NCBI GenBank assembly: GCA_964511065.1
Contig: CAZEEG010000009.1
Span: 1 to 64,000 of the forward strand
Reading direction: 5' to 3'
DNA: 64,000 bases
Origin: CALBRZ01 sp964511065
GTDB lineage: Bacteria > Planctomycetota > Planctomycetia > Pirellulales > S012-138
Under the pieces are notes generated by a model. That model did not search any database, had not been told where the DNA came from, and saw only the letters and a program-made list of their open reading frames with translations. Position numbers and translations under genes: made by a program. Of this stretch, positions 26,242 through 35,371 are shown piece by piece. The first letter of the stretch is position 1, and the number at the start of each line of letters is the position of its first letter.

Positions 26242-26280
26242 AAACGGCTCCTCGGTTCAACTGAGGAGCCGTTTCCTGTT
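26242..26280 (+). terminator. Rho-independent terminator of the Cys-rich gene
   Basis: AAACGGCTCCTC (26242-26253) pairs perfectly with GAGGAGCCGTTT (26263-26274), with further pairs possible in the loop, followed by CCTGTTTTG. It lies about 50 bases after the stop. It is one of the clearest terminators in the window. The ~260 bases from here to the next gene show nothing further. Confidence 0.88.
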
Positions 26281-26543
26281 TTGATCTGGTGAGCAGGGCT
26301 ACGTTCTTATCTTTCTGCTCCCCCTGTGGCGGCACCGCTGAACTGGCCCCCATCCTTGCCTGGCGGGGCGAGCTTCGTGTACTGGTACATCTACCGCAGG
26401 GCTCCCTCAGCGGCCGCGGTCGATTGCCTGGAAGCTGCGCACCTTCTAGAATCCACACCACCTGCAGCGACTGTGTGGCTCCGTCCTCATCGTTTGGTGG
26501 GGGGCCGCTGCGCTGATCCCCCGCCCCCCGGGAGCCGAACGAC

Positions 26544-27209
26544 TTGCCAAGCCTGACCGTCGAAAATTACCTGAAGGCCATCTATCAGCTAAGCTCGGAG
26601 GAGAATTCCGGGCAGGCGGCGACGGGCCAACTTGCGGCCGCGCTAAATGTCTCGCCCGGCACCGTCACGAGCATGCTGAAAACCCTGGGGGAAAACGGCC
26701 TGGCTACGTACACCCCGTACGAGGGCGTCAGCCTGACTCCCGCCGGAATGCGACTGGCGTTGCGGGTATTGCGCCGCCACCGGCTGATCGAACTGTTCTT
26801 GTCGCAAACGCTGGGCATGGCCTGGGACGAAGTCCACGAAGAAGCCGAACACCTGGAACACGCCGTCAGTGAAAAGTTGATCGACCGCATCGACGAGTTC
26901 CTGGGCTTTCCCGAGGTCGATCCCCATGGTGATCCGATCCCCAAGGCCGATGGCAGCCTAGCCGATCGCGAAGGCCATTTGCTGAGCGATTGTTCGGTGG
27001 GGCAGGGGTTTCGCCTGGTTCGGGTGCTGGACCAGTCGCCAGAATTTCTGCGGTTCCTCAGTGAATCGCACTTGGATCTGGGGGCGGAAGGCACCGTCGT
27101 GGGCAATCGCGTAGAGGCCGGGGTTGTGACCGTGCAAATTGGCCCGCACCAGACCACGCTCGGCCACAAAGCGGCGGGGCAACTGGTCGTAGAATCGCCC
27201 GTGGCGTAA
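26544..27209 (+). CDS. DtxR/MntR-family metal-dependent repressor
   Basis: A 221-residue iron- or manganese-responsive transcription factor. The N-terminus is a winged helix (SLTVENYLKAIYQLSSEE ... LAAALNVSPGTVTSMLKTLGENGLATYTPYEGVSLTPAG), followed by the metal-binding dimerisation domain (HRLIELFLSQTLGMAWDEVHEEAEHLEHAVSEKLIDRIDEFLG, containing the Glu and His ligands) and a C-terminal SH3-like FeoA-type domain. The start is a TTG at 26544 preceded by GGGAG; a nearby ATG start is absent. No metal transporter gene is adjacent, so targets are probably elsewhere. Confidence 0.92.
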   Translation: MPSLTVENYLKAIYQLSSEENSGQAATGQLAAALNVSPGTVTSMLKTLGENGLATYTPYEGVSLTPAGMRLALRVLRRHRLIELFLSQTLGMAWDEVHEEAEHLEHAVSEKLIDRIDEFLGFPEVDPHGDPIPKADGSLADREGHLLSDCSVGQGFRLVRVLDQSPEFLRFLSESHLDLGAEGTVVGNRVEAGVVTVQIGPHQTTLGHKAAGQLVVESPVA

Positions 27210-27280
27210 CGCCCGAGAACCGCTTATCCGATGGAGCTGCGGTGAAATGCCGCGCCCCGGATTGGGCCACAGGCGAAGGC

Positions 27281-27835
27281 ATGTCGAGAAGGAGGGTTGC
27301 CTTGGGTACGATCCGCTCGCACCCGGCGGTGCTGTTGGTCGTGGCCGCGTTCAGCCGGCATGAGCAAGCTCTGAATTGGGCGAGGGAACGTGCGGAAGCC
27401 GCCTTTGGACCGGTGGCCCTCGCGAGCGAACGCTTTGAATTTGAAGAGACCGCCTACTACGAACCCACGATGGGGTCACACCTTCGCAAGCAGTTTTGGG
27501 CTTTTGCGCATCGCGTGGACCCAGCGCAACTGCCGCGCATCAAGCGGCAAACGAACGCCTGGGAGGAAGAATATGCCGCAGTGGCAGGCCACGACGAACC
27601 GCGCCCGCTCAATCTCGATCCCGGCTACCTGACCTTGGCCAAGCTGGTGTTAGCCTCCACGAAGGATCACGCGCACCGGATCTACCTGGCCGATGGCATC
27701 TACGCGGAAGTTACGCTGTCATTCCGCGATGGCGCTTGGCAGGTATGGCCGTGGACCTTTCCCGACTATCGCCGTCCCGATTACCACGCGTTCTTCCAAC
27801 AGTGCCGAGATTGGGTGAAGCAGCAGCCTGGGTGA
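27281..27835 (+). CDS. DUF4416 family protein
   Basis: A 184-residue cytoplasmic protein. Family landmarks are the opening AVLLVVAAFSRHEQAL, the segment FEETAYYEPTMGSHLRKQFWAF, NLDPGYLTLAKLVLASTKDHAHRIYL and DGIYAEVTLSFRDG, ending in a WPWTFPDYRRPDY aromatic cluster. Function is unknown. The start is uncertain: an in-frame GTG at 27242 would add 13 residues, while the ATG at 27281 lies closer to the conserved region. The gene follows the DtxR-type regulator at about 70 bases on the same strand. Confidence 0.85.
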   Translation: MSRRRVALGTIRSHPAVLLVVAAFSRHEQALNWARERAEAAFGPVALASERFEFEETAYYEPTMGSHLRKQFWAFAHRVDPAQLPRIKRQTNAWEEEYAAVAGHDEPRPLNLDPGYLTLAKLVLASTKDHAHRIYLADGIYAEVTLSFRDGAWQVWPWTFPDYRRPDYHAFFQQCRDWVKQQPG

Positions 27836-27987
27836 CAGTCGGCTTGAGCCGACCGATCGCGCAACAAAAAAGTGGGGCGGAGACGCTCCCCGTTGCGGCC
27901 GGTTTGTAGCCGGAACCAGCCGATTGATGGGTGAACGATCTCGCAACCCCACTTCCCAGGCGCAAGTGGTTCTGGCGTTTTACGTGC

Positions 27988-29292
27988 TTAGCCGAGTTCA
28001 GGGATCGGCTTGCCGTTCTCGATCATGTAGACCGGGCGGCCAGCCTGATTGACGAACTGGATACCCGTGTCGATCCCCAGCACTTGGAACACGGTCGCCA
28101 TCAGGTCTTGTGGGCCGTAGGGGTTATTGGCCGGGACATCCACCTTGGGTGCCGATTCACCGACCGTCTGCCCCATTCGCAGCCCACCACCGGCCAGCGC
28201 CAAGGTACTCAGGGGAGCCCAGTGGTCGCGACCAGCGTTGCGGTTGACCTTGGGGGTGCGTCCAAATTCGCCGGTGATCACGAGCAGGATTTTCTTATCG
28301 AGGTTGCGCTGCACGCAATCTTCCACAAAGGTGGCGACGGCATGGTCCAACTCGGGGCTGCGCTGCTTCAGAGCGTTTTCGATTCCGCCGTGCATGTCCC
28401 AACCACCGTACGACACGGTAACGAACCCGCACCCGGCTTCGCACAGCCGGCGAGCCCGCAGCAACTGCTCGCCAAGCCCCCGGCCGTAGCGTTCCACAAC
28501 GCGGGGGTCTTCTTTGGTAAGATCGAAGGCCTGGGGAGCATTGCCCAACACGAGGTTGAACGCCTGCTCTTCGAACTTGGAAAGCCCGTCCATCAAGCCG
28601 GATTGGTCGGCCTGGCGGTTCACGCGGTCGAGCCCTTCCAGGAGCGTCCGGCGATCGGCCAGGCGATTTTCCGGAACGACCAGCGACATGTTGCGGCGAG
28701 CTTCCCCGTTGGGATCGAACGGCGCAAAGGCGGTGCCCAGGAAGGCCGGCCCGTCCGAACCGATCCCATTCAGCCGCACATAGGTGGGCATGCCGGAGAC
28801 GGGGTGATTGGACCCCCGCACCCTGGCCACGATCGAGCCCATCGAGGGCCGACTGGGCAGGCCGCCGTTGTCGATGTTGCGGTTGTCGTAGCCGGTCATC
28901 ACGTAGTGGGTACCGCCGCCGTGACCGCTATTGGTGTGGGCGAACGAGCGGACAAACGCCATGTGCTGGGCCACACTGGCAATCTTGGGGAACGTGCCGC
29001 CGACAGTGACGCCCGGCAACGTGGTCTGCACCTCGCCAGTGACGCTGCGGTACTCCGAGGGAGCGGTCATCTTGGGGTCGAAGGTTTCCACGTGCGTGGG
29101 GCCACCGCCCAACCAAATCCAAACCACCGAGGTGTCTTTCACGGCTTGCCCCGAGGCAGCAGCCGCCTGGCGTGCGGCCAGCAGGCCCGGCAATGAGATC
29201 GCTCCCATCCCGAGTGTGCCGACCTTGATGAACTCGCGGCGCGTCGTTCCTTCGCAATCCCGGTAGCGTCGGTCTGTAAACAGGTTCAACAC
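27988..29292 (-). CDS. DUF1501 protein with Tat signal
   Basis: A 434-residue DUF1501 protein, the second in the window. N-terminal twin-arginine signal (TTRREFIKVGTLGMGAISLPGLL) is followed by VVWIWLGGGPTHVETFDPKM, SGHGGGTHYVMTGYDN, VTVSYGGWDMHGG and LLVITGEFGRTPKVNRNAGRDHW, all family landmarks. It starts with GTG at 29292, and GGAGGTG lies four bases upstream. Unlike the copy at 15990 it has no DUF1553 partner next to it. The fold is sulfatase/alkaline-phosphatase-like; the activity is not established. Confidence 0.92.
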   Translation of the reverse strand: MLNLFTDRRYRDCEGTTRREFIKVGTLGMGAISLPGLLAARQAAAASGQAVKDTSVVWIWLGGGPTHVETFDPKMTAPSEYRSVTGEVQTTLPGVTVGGTFPKIASVAQHMAFVRSFAHTNSGHGGGTHYVMTGYDNRNIDNGGLPSRPSMGSIVARVRGSNHPVSGMPTYVRLNGIGSDGPAFLGTAFAPFDPNGEARRNMSLVVPENRLADRRTLLEGLDRVNRQADQSGLMDGLSKFEEQAFNLVLGNAPQAFDLTKEDPRVVERYGRGLGEQLLRARRLCEAGCGFVTVSYGGWDMHGGIENALKQRSPELDHAVATFVEDCVQRNLDKKILLVITGEFGRTPKVNRNAGRDHWAPLSTLALAGGGLRMGQTVGESAPKVDVPANNPYGPQDLMATVFQVLGIDTGIQFVNQAGRPVYMIENGKPIPELG

Positions 29293-29889
29293 GGTACACC
29301 TCCGACATCATCCGTAGGATCAGATATTGGCTCAGGGCAAACGCCCCGCGCTGGGCACACGTTCGAGAAGGTCAACAGAGACGGCCAAGTCGGCCCGCGC
29401 CACGCAAGTGCTCAAGCGTTCTGAGCAGGTTGCGGACCCGTTCAGCCTCAAGCTTTACGGGAGCCATCCGTTTGCCGGCGGTAACGGCAACACGCAAGCT
29501 CCTGGCCTTCCATATCAAAATTGAGTGATTGGTACCTATCGTTACGCCAAAAAAGAAGCCTTCGTATAAAAATGTACCGATGCGAGTCCCCCGTTCCCGC
29601 ATTCCACGCACTTTGCCAACGCGAATCGGGCCAGAACGTAGGCTCCGGAGGCGCTCTCATGAGCCGCACCCGTGCGAAGGCCTACGAAATAAGATTCGGC
29701 GCCGTAATTACTTGCGCACCGAGGATCATTGCAGCGTTGCGCGTGCGCCGCGGCTAGCGCAAGATCGTGGACCACAACCGCCTGAGAACGCGCGCCTCAC
29801 AGAGAACAGGCTGCCGAGGCGGCATAATGTCGCAGCCCAGGCATAGCCTACGATGGTGCATCGCAGGTGGCTTGGGAAGCATGGAGAGA
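29293..29889. other. Intergenic stretch between two minus-strand genes
   Basis: About 600 bases without a supported gene. A relatively AT-rich segment lies around 29510-29580. Several short frames exist, none with a ribosome binding site and protein-like composition. It may hold the promoter of the DUF1501 gene. Confidence 0.4.
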
Positions 29890-31449
29890 CTAGGCCGCCT
29901 TTCGGTCGTCCACCGCCGTCAGGCCAGGCGAAGGAGCATCGCCCTGCGGAGCACCGTTGGACGCTTCGGCCGCAAGGCTCGCGGGGATGGTGGCGTTGCC
30001 TGGGCTGTCCGAGGCCGGCGAGGGCGTGAGCCGGCGCCAATGCCGGGAGTACCGTTGGAGCACGTCGACTAACTGTAACAGGTGCCAGTCCTTAGGATAG
30101 CTGGTTTGCATCCCGCCCACGGCCAACACCCATTGCTTCCCCTCGGCGGATTGCACGCCCAACGAGAGGGTCCACTGGTCGTTGCTCTTGGGCATGGCTG
30201 GCCCCTGGTGCTTCCATTCCTTGCGAAACTCGCCGGAGGCATCGTCCTCGAGCCGGGCTTCCAGTCGCATTGCGCCGAGCGACTGGACATCGTGAACCAT
30301 GCGGTCCCAGATTTCGTCCAATTGCGCGTCGGCCAGCCGGAACTTTCGCATCGGGGTGGGCCGCGTGCCAATCACCAGGCGATGCACAAGGCTGTTCAGG
30401 AGGGATGCGATCTTGAGCTTGACCAGGGCCAACTCGTGGTGACCAAAGGCCCGCAGCCGCACCATCAGCACAAACACGCAGATGGTCACGATCCAGGCCA
30501 GGGCATCGTTGCGTAGCAGGGTGGCGGCAGTGGCCGAGGCTCCGGTGACCAGGCATAAGGCGCTGATCACGCACAGCGCTTGCCAGGTTGTCAGCCCTCG
30601 GTCTAGCAACCGGTGATGGATGTGCCCCCGGTCGGCCACGTCGAATCGCATGCCGCTCAGTTTGCGACGGATGATTGCCAAAATGGTATCGATCATCGGG
30701 ATGGCCATCACGATGGCCGGCGCGGTGATCGAAAGCGTGGCCGTGGTCTTGATCGATCCCTGGATGCTCAACAGGCCGACGGTCATGCCGATGACCATAC
30801 TGCCTGAGTCGCCCAGGTAAATGCTGGCTGGCGGCAGGTTGTACAGCAGGAATCCGGCTAGCGCCCCGGCGAGCACCACGGCGATGGCGGCCACGTGATC
30901 GTGGCCTTGGGCCATGGCGATAATGGCCAACATGCCGGCGGTGGAAAGTCCCACGGCCGAGGCCAGCCCATCCATGCCGTCCAACAGATTCAACGCATTG
31001 ATACAGCCAACCAGCCAAAACACGGTCAGCGGGATTCCCAGCCAGCCCAGTTCAAACGGGTGGCCAAACATCACCACGCGGTCGACCGTGTACCCAGCGA
31101 TCACAGCCGGCAGCACGGCTACGATTTGCAGCAGCAGTTTGAATCGGGCGTTGAGATCCCAGGAATCGTCAAAGCAGCCGCACAGGCAGACGATTCCCGC
31201 AGCCAAGGCCAGCACCAACGACAGCCCTTGGAGGTCAGCCGTTCCGCTGGTGGGACCAAAGTTCAGCAGCACCAGCCCCAGGAGCATGGAAAGATAGACA
31301 GCCACGCCGCCCCAGAGTGGGACGGGCTTCTTTTGCAGCTTCCGCTTGCCGTCGGGAGCGTCTACGGCTCCCCAACGCACCGCCAGGTGACGCGCCACCG
31401 GCGTCAGAGCCAGCGAGGCTGCCATCGTTGCTACAAAGCCGATCCACAT
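29890..31449 (-). CDS. WecA/MraY-like polyprenyl-phosphate sugar-1-phosphate transferase with long tail
   Basis: A 519-residue integral membrane enzyme that would link a UDP-sugar phosphate (typically GlcNAc-1-P) to undecaprenyl phosphate, starting a surface polysaccharide. About ten membrane helices occupy residues 1-335. Catalytic landmarks are DDSWD (94-98), NLLDGMDG (154-161), LGDSGS (212-217) and the WecA/TagO-type HIHHRLLDRG (276-285). The cytoplasmic tail of about 180 residues after residue 340 has no counterpart in WecA or MraY and includes a beta-rich part (WTLSLGVQSAEGKQWVLAVGG). The start ATG at 31449 opens directly on the first helix. No other polysaccharide gene is nearby. Confidence 0.88.
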   Translation of the reverse strand: MWIGFVATMAASLALTPVARHLAVRWGAVDAPDGKRKLQKKPVPLWGGVAVYLSMLLGLVLLNFGPTSGTADLQGLSLVLALAAGIVCLCGCFDDSWDLNARFKLLLQIVAVLPAVIAGYTVDRVVMFGHPFELGWLGIPLTVFWLVGCINALNLLDGMDGLASAVGLSTAGMLAIIAMAQGHDHVAAIAVVLAGALAGFLLYNLPPASIYLGDSGSMVIGMTVGLLSIQGSIKTTATLSITAPAIVMAIPMIDTILAIIRRKLSGMRFDVADRGHIHHRLLDRGLTTWQALCVISALCLVTGASATAATLLRNDALAWIVTICVFVLMVRLRAFGHHELALVKLKIASLLNSLVHRLVIGTRPTPMRKFRLADAQLDEIWDRMVHDVQSLGAMRLEARLEDDASGEFRKEWKHQGPAMPKSNDQWTLSLGVQSAEGKQWVLAVGGMQTSYPKDWHLLQLVDVLQRYSRHWRRLTPSPASDSPGNATIPASLAAEASNGAPQGDAPSPGLTAVDDRKAA

Positions 31450-32083
31450 GGCTGAAGCGTCGCGTCCTTGCGTGAAATGATTGCGGGCCGTGCCATCGGA
31501 ACCGCGATCTCAAGGTCATACCGGCCAAAGGGATGACACGCCATGTATCGTTTCGGCCGCAGAGATGAGCACGGCCTCGGCGCACGTCCTTGTACGACGG
31601 GAGGGGTAAGTAGCCCAAAGACGCCTGTCTGGTCAACATCAGTTGAGTAGTGAGCCGTGCAAGCAATGAGTCGTAATCGGAGTTTAGGCGTGGCCGGAGC
31701 GGCCCTGGGGAGCAATGAACGCCCGCAAACCGCCCGGTCGAATCCGCAGCACCGTCCTGCTACAATCAACCCGCACGGCGCGAATTCCACCTCGGCAACT
31801 ACCGGCAGTGGTGCTATCGCGTGGGGATGCGACGGCCCTTTCCGGCGGCACCGCTTGAACTTGGGAAGTTGTCGCAGCCCGATGCCCTGCGGTTAGTAAA
31901 CCAGAGTCAGCAAACCAGAGTTGTTGTGCCGCGGCTGTCGGCGTTAGGCCAGCGCACGGTGGGCTGTGCTCCCCCCGGCGGACCGTGCCGTGGTGCTGGC
32001 AGCGGTGGTATTCGCTGCTTGGAAAAGTGCCAGTTGGTTCCTTGAACAACTGCTTCGAAATTTAACAGGACTGTCACAAAGCG
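31450..32083. other. Intergenic stretch between divergent genes
   Basis: About 634 bases between the divergent transferase and ubiX genes, the longest gene-free stretch here. A TACAAT hexamer near 31768 could be a -10 element, but no matching -35 was found. No tRNA, structured RNA or small gene could be supported. Confidence 0.4.
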
Positions 32084-32851
32084 ATGAGCCGCAGGCCGTA
32101 TGTTCTTGCGATCACCGGTGCCAGCGGTGCAGTCTATGCGGTACGGCTGCTGGAGGTGCTGATTGTCTCAGGCCACGACGTCCATTTGTCGATCAGCGAA
32201 ACCGGCCGGCAGCTTTTGCACCACGAGCTGAATCTGAACGTCGATCTCCAAAGTTTCCAGCCGGAGTCGATCCTGCCCGACCGGGGAAATATCGAGCTTG
32301 ACGAAAAGCTCCAGCGCCTGCGGAGTCTTTCCGGCGTTTCATCGGAAGACAGCAATGTGCTGGAAGGTGTCGGCGAACCGCCGGGCGCCATTCACTACCA
32401 CCACTTTCAGGACTTGAGCGCGCCGGTCGCTAGTGGGTCGTTCCTGACGGCCGGGATGGTGATTTGCCCCTGCTCCGGGGCCACCCTGAGCGCGATCGCA
32501 CATGGTGCCTCGACCAACCTGATCAGCAGGGCGGCCGACGTACACCTTAAAGAGCGGCGGCCGCTGATCGTGGTGCCTCGCGAAACTCCGCTTTCCGCCA
32601 TTCAACTGGAGAACATGAAACGCTGTGCCGACGCGGGCGCCGTGGTGCTGCCGGCATCGCCCGGCTTTTATCACGGTGTCAGAGCGGTCAGCGACCTGGT
32701 CGATTTTGTGGTGGCCCGCATTTGCGATCAATTGGGCATCGAGCACAACCTGATTGCCCGCTGGGGAGAATCGTCGTCACCACCCAACGACGGCTTGCCC
32801 ATCACACCGCCCGAGTTGGACGAGGCGGCGGACATCGCGGACGAACCCTAA
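32084..32851 (+). CDS. ubiX: Flavin prenyltransferase UbiX
   Basis: A 255-residue UbiX/Pad1-type enzyme that prenylates FMN to make the cofactor of UbiD decarboxylases. The flavin-binding start ITGASGAVYAVRLLEVL, the central LTAGMVICPCSGATLSAIAHGASTNLISRAADVHLKERRPLIVVPRETPLSAIQLENM and the terminal GFYHGVRAVSDLVDFVVARICDQLG match the family closely. It is longer than the usual ~190-210 residues, owing to an insertion of about 45 residues (roughly 60-105) and a polar C-terminal extension. The UbiA-type gene 91 bases downstream places it in quinone biosynthesis, by the futalosine route if the host is a planctomycete (inference). Confidence 0.92.
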   Translation: MSRRPYVLAITGASGAVYAVRLLEVLIVSGHDVHLSISETGRQLLHHELNLNVDLQSFQPESILPDRGNIELDEKLQRLRSLSGVSSEDSNVLEGVGEPPGAIHYHHFQDLSAPVASGSFLTAGMVICPCSGATLSAIAHGASTNLISRAADVHLKERRPLIVVPRETPLSAIQLENMKRCADAGAVVLPASPGFYHGVRAVSDLVDFVVARICDQLGIEHNLIARWGESSSPPNDGLPITPPELDEAADIADEP

Positions 32852-32942
32852 CAGCCACATAATGGTGGCCCGCAATGCCCAGCGCTGCTGCCCGCTAGGC
32901 CTCCCGCCGATGACGAGACTTTGACCGCCCTTTGAGTCCTCC

Positions 32943-33830
32943 ATGCTGCAACGTCTGCAACTGTACCTCGGCCTGATTCGGTTCAGCCACACGCTGTTCG
33001 CGCTCCCCTTTGCACTGTTGGCCGGCCTGATGGCGTGGCACCAGCGGGCGGTGCAGAGCGAAGTGGGCTTTCGGTGGCAGGAACTGGCGGGCATCCTGGT
33101 GTGCATGGTGTTCGGCCGCAGCGCGGCGATGGCTTTCAATCGGATTGCCGACCGCCGGTTGGACGCCCTCAATCCCCGCACGGCGGGGCGACATCTGCCC
33201 TCGGGGCAGCTTTCGGTCGCCAGCGTGGCCGTTTTCGCCGCCCTGTGTTCGCTGGGCTTTATCGCGGGCACGCTACTGTTTATGCCGCGCAACCCGTGGC
33301 CGCTGTATCTCTCGGTGCCCGTGCTGCTGTTCATTTGCGGGTACAGCTACGCCAAGCGGTTCACGTCCTTGGCACATTACTGGCTGGGGGCTGCCTTGAT
33401 GCTGACCCCCATTTGCGCTTGGATTGCCATCGACCCGTTCAACAACATCTGGCCAGCGGTACTGCTGGGCGGGGCCGTGCTGTTTTGGGTGGGCGGGTTC
33501 GACATCATCTACGCCTGCCAGGATGCCGAGGTTGATCGGCAACACGGTTTGCACAGCATCCCCGCCAGGCTGGGAGTCCGCCGGTCGTTACGGTTGGCCG
33601 CTGCCAGTCACGCGGTAACGGTGGGATTGCTGTTTGCCATTCCCAGCGTGTACCCGGCCTTTGGGTTGATTTACTACGTGGGGGTAGGACTGGTGGCCGT
33701 GCTGCTGGTGTACGAGCACCTGCTGGTCAAGGCCGACGACCTCACCCGGGTGAATCTGGCGTTCTTTCACGTGAACGCAGTCATCAGCCTGGGGCTGCTG
33801 GTGGTCGGCGCGGCCGATTTGGTTTGGTAA
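32943..33830 (+). CDS. ubiA: UbiA-type polyprenyltransferase (ubiquinone/menaquinone pathway)
   Basis: A 295-residue membrane enzyme joining a polyprenyl diphosphate to an aromatic acid. Eight to nine hydrophobic helices are visible. The two Asp-rich motifs that bind Mg-diphosphate are NRIADRRLD (66-74) and DIIYACQDAEVD (187-198). The sequence opening LIRFSHTLFALPFALLAGLMA is typical of the 4-hydroxybenzoate/MqnP subgroup. Adjacency to ubiX suggests that both serve the same quinone pathway; in organisms with the futalosine pathway the homologue is MqnP. It has no UbiD neighbour in the window. Confidence 0.9.
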   Translation: MLQRLQLYLGLIRFSHTLFALPFALLAGLMAWHQRAVQSEVGFRWQELAGILVCMVFGRSAAMAFNRIADRRLDALNPRTAGRHLPSGQLSVASVAVFAALCSLGFIAGTLLFMPRNPWPLYLSVPVLLFICGYSYAKRFTSLAHYWLGAALMLTPICAWIAIDPFNNIWPAVLLGGAVLFWVGGFDIIYACQDAEVDRQHGLHSIPARLGVRRSLRLAAASHAVTVGLLFAIPSVYPAFGLIYYVGVGLVAVLLVYEHLLVKADDLTRVNLAFFHVNAVISLGLLVVGAADLVW

Positions 33831-34049
33831 ACAGGATCGGCCTGCCAGCCGTTTCCCTTCCTCTGGCTGCCTGCTATCATCCAAGGGGCAGTTGGGGGGG
33901 CGTTTGCGCCGCCCGCTGGCGTTACCTCCGTTGCCGTGGCGCCTCGTGAGGCCCGCTTCGGAGACAATGCCGGCCGCGCCAAAACCGGCCGGATGGCGAG
34001 CATCTGGCCTGCGTCTGGTCGAATCTATTGCCGTAAAGGTTTGCAAAGC

Positions 34050-35063
34050 ATGAACTTGTTCTGGCCAATGCTTTTCGCCCAGGCTGGCGATCGTCAGCCT
34101 GGCAATTGGGCTTGGATGGTCGTCGGCATCTCCGTGGGGGTGATTATCCTCCTGGTGCTGCTGGTGCTGCTGCACAAGTACGGCAAGCTCTGGTTTCGGG
34201 CCTACATGTCCAATGCCAAGGTCAGCCCTTGGAGCTTGATCGGCATGAGCCTGCGGCAGGTGAATGCCAACTTGATCGTTGATGCCAAGGTGATGGCCAT
34301 GCAGGCCGGCATCAGCGGCATCAGTACCCGGCGTTTGGAAGCCCACTACCTGGCTGGCGGTAACGTGCTGGGGGTGGTCAAGGCGATTATCGCCGCGCAC
34401 CGGGCCGATATTGATCTGGACTTCGACCGGGCCGCGGCAATCGACCTGGCTGGCCGCGATGTGGTCGATGCCGTCCAAACGTCGGTCCATCCCAAGGTGA
34501 TCGACTGCCCCGATCCCAAGCGGTCGGGCAAGACCACGCTGAGTGCCATCGCCCGTAACGGCGTGGAACTTCGCATTCGGGCCCGCGTGACGGTGCGGAC
34601 GAACATTCTGCAGCTTATTGGCGGTGCCACTGAAGACACGGTGATTGCCCGCGTGGGCGAAGGCATCATCACCGCCATTGGCTCGGCGGACTCCCATTTC
34701 GAAGTGATGGAATCGCCGGAAGTGATCTCCAAGGCCGTGCTGGCTCGGGGTCTCGATGCGCAAACCGCGTTTGAGATCGTGTCGATCGACATCGCCGATA
34801 TCGACGTCGGCGAGAACATCGGCGCCCGATTGCAGGCCGACCAGGCCGAAGCCGACATGCGCGTTGCCCGGGCCAAGGCCGAAGAACGCCGCGCACTGGC
34901 TGCTGCCCACGAGCAGGAGATGAAGGCCAAGGTCCAGGAGAATCGCGCCCGGGTGATCTTAGCCGAAGCAGAGGTTCCCCGGGCCATGGCCAATGCGTTC
35001 CGCCAAGGCAACCTGCACGTGTCCGGGCCCGACCATGGCTCCAACGGCAGCCCCGGGCACTAA
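34050..35063 (+). CDS. floA: Flotillin-like protein FloA
   Basis: A 337-residue flotillin-like protein that organises membrane microdomains. One N-terminal membrane helix (WMVVGISVGVIILLVLLVLLH) is followed by the SPFH-like domain (AYMSNAKVSPWSLIGMSLRQVNANLIVDAKVMAMQAGI), then a coiled-coil with Ala/Glu-rich repeats (ADMRVARAKAEERRALAAAHEQEMKAKVQENRARVILAEAEVPRAMA). The short tail (HVSGPDHGSNGSPGH) is variable in the family. The ATG at 34050 has AAAGGT ten bases upstream; the frame is open to 33936 without support. The last codons are part of a duplicated segment. Confidence 0.93.
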   Translation: MNLFWPMLFAQAGDRQPGNWAWMVVGISVGVIILLVLLVLLHKYGKLWFRAYMSNAKVSPWSLIGMSLRQVNANLIVDAKVMAMQAGISGISTRRLEAHYLAGGNVLGVVKAIIAAHRADIDLDFDRAAAIDLAGRDVVDAVQTSVHPKVIDCPDPKRSGKTTLSAIARNGVELRIRARVTVRTNILQLIGGATEDTVIARVGEGIITAIGSADSHFEVMESPEVISKAVLARGLDAQTAFEIVSIDIADIDVGENIGARLQADQAEADMRVARAKAEERRALAAAHEQEMKAKVQENRARVILAEAEVPRAMANAFRQGNLHVSGPDHGSNGSPGH

Positions 35064-35148
35064 AGTCCGCTGGACCTCCTCTACGACCACTGGGAAAAAG
35101 GGGCCGGTGACGGCTCCAACGGCAGCCCCGGTCATTAAAGTCCGTTGG
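35037..35148 (+). repeat. Duplicated 3' end of floA (75-base offset)
   Basis: The final 27 bases of floA plus ten bases beyond (35037-35073) recur at 35112-35148 with three substitutions in 37 positions, including a second TAA. Similarity reaches further upstream at lower identity. The offset of 75 bases is a whole number of codons. The remaining ~220 bases to the next gene show no further copy and no gene. Confidence 0.8.
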
Positions 35149-35371
35149 GCTGGCAACCACGGCGATGCAGCACAGGCGCACCGAGTGGCGCAAAGGGCAG
35201 ACGCTGGGCGCTTTAGCCTCTCGAAGCTGGCGTCCACGGCAACACGGACCAGTCGCTCGAAGGGGCGCAATCGGCAGCACCTGCGCATTTACGCCCATTG
35301 GGCCGTTGCACAATCACGCCTTGGCTGCGGCCACGCTTGGGGGGCGCCTGTGTCTGAACCAGCGCAACGGC

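Noticed and set aside
26242..26280. The strong hairpin after the Cys-rich gene as a riboswitch or small RNA
   Set aside because: A perfect stem followed by a T-rich stretch just after a stop codon is best explained as an ordinary terminator.
27931..29196. Plus-strand frame of about 420 codons
   Set aside because: It is antisense to the DUF1501 gene, which has a Tat signal and a strong ribosome binding site.
29500..29760. AT-richer stretch as a structured RNA or tRNA gene
   Set aside because: No cloverleaf, conserved T-loop sequence or extended pairing could be drawn.
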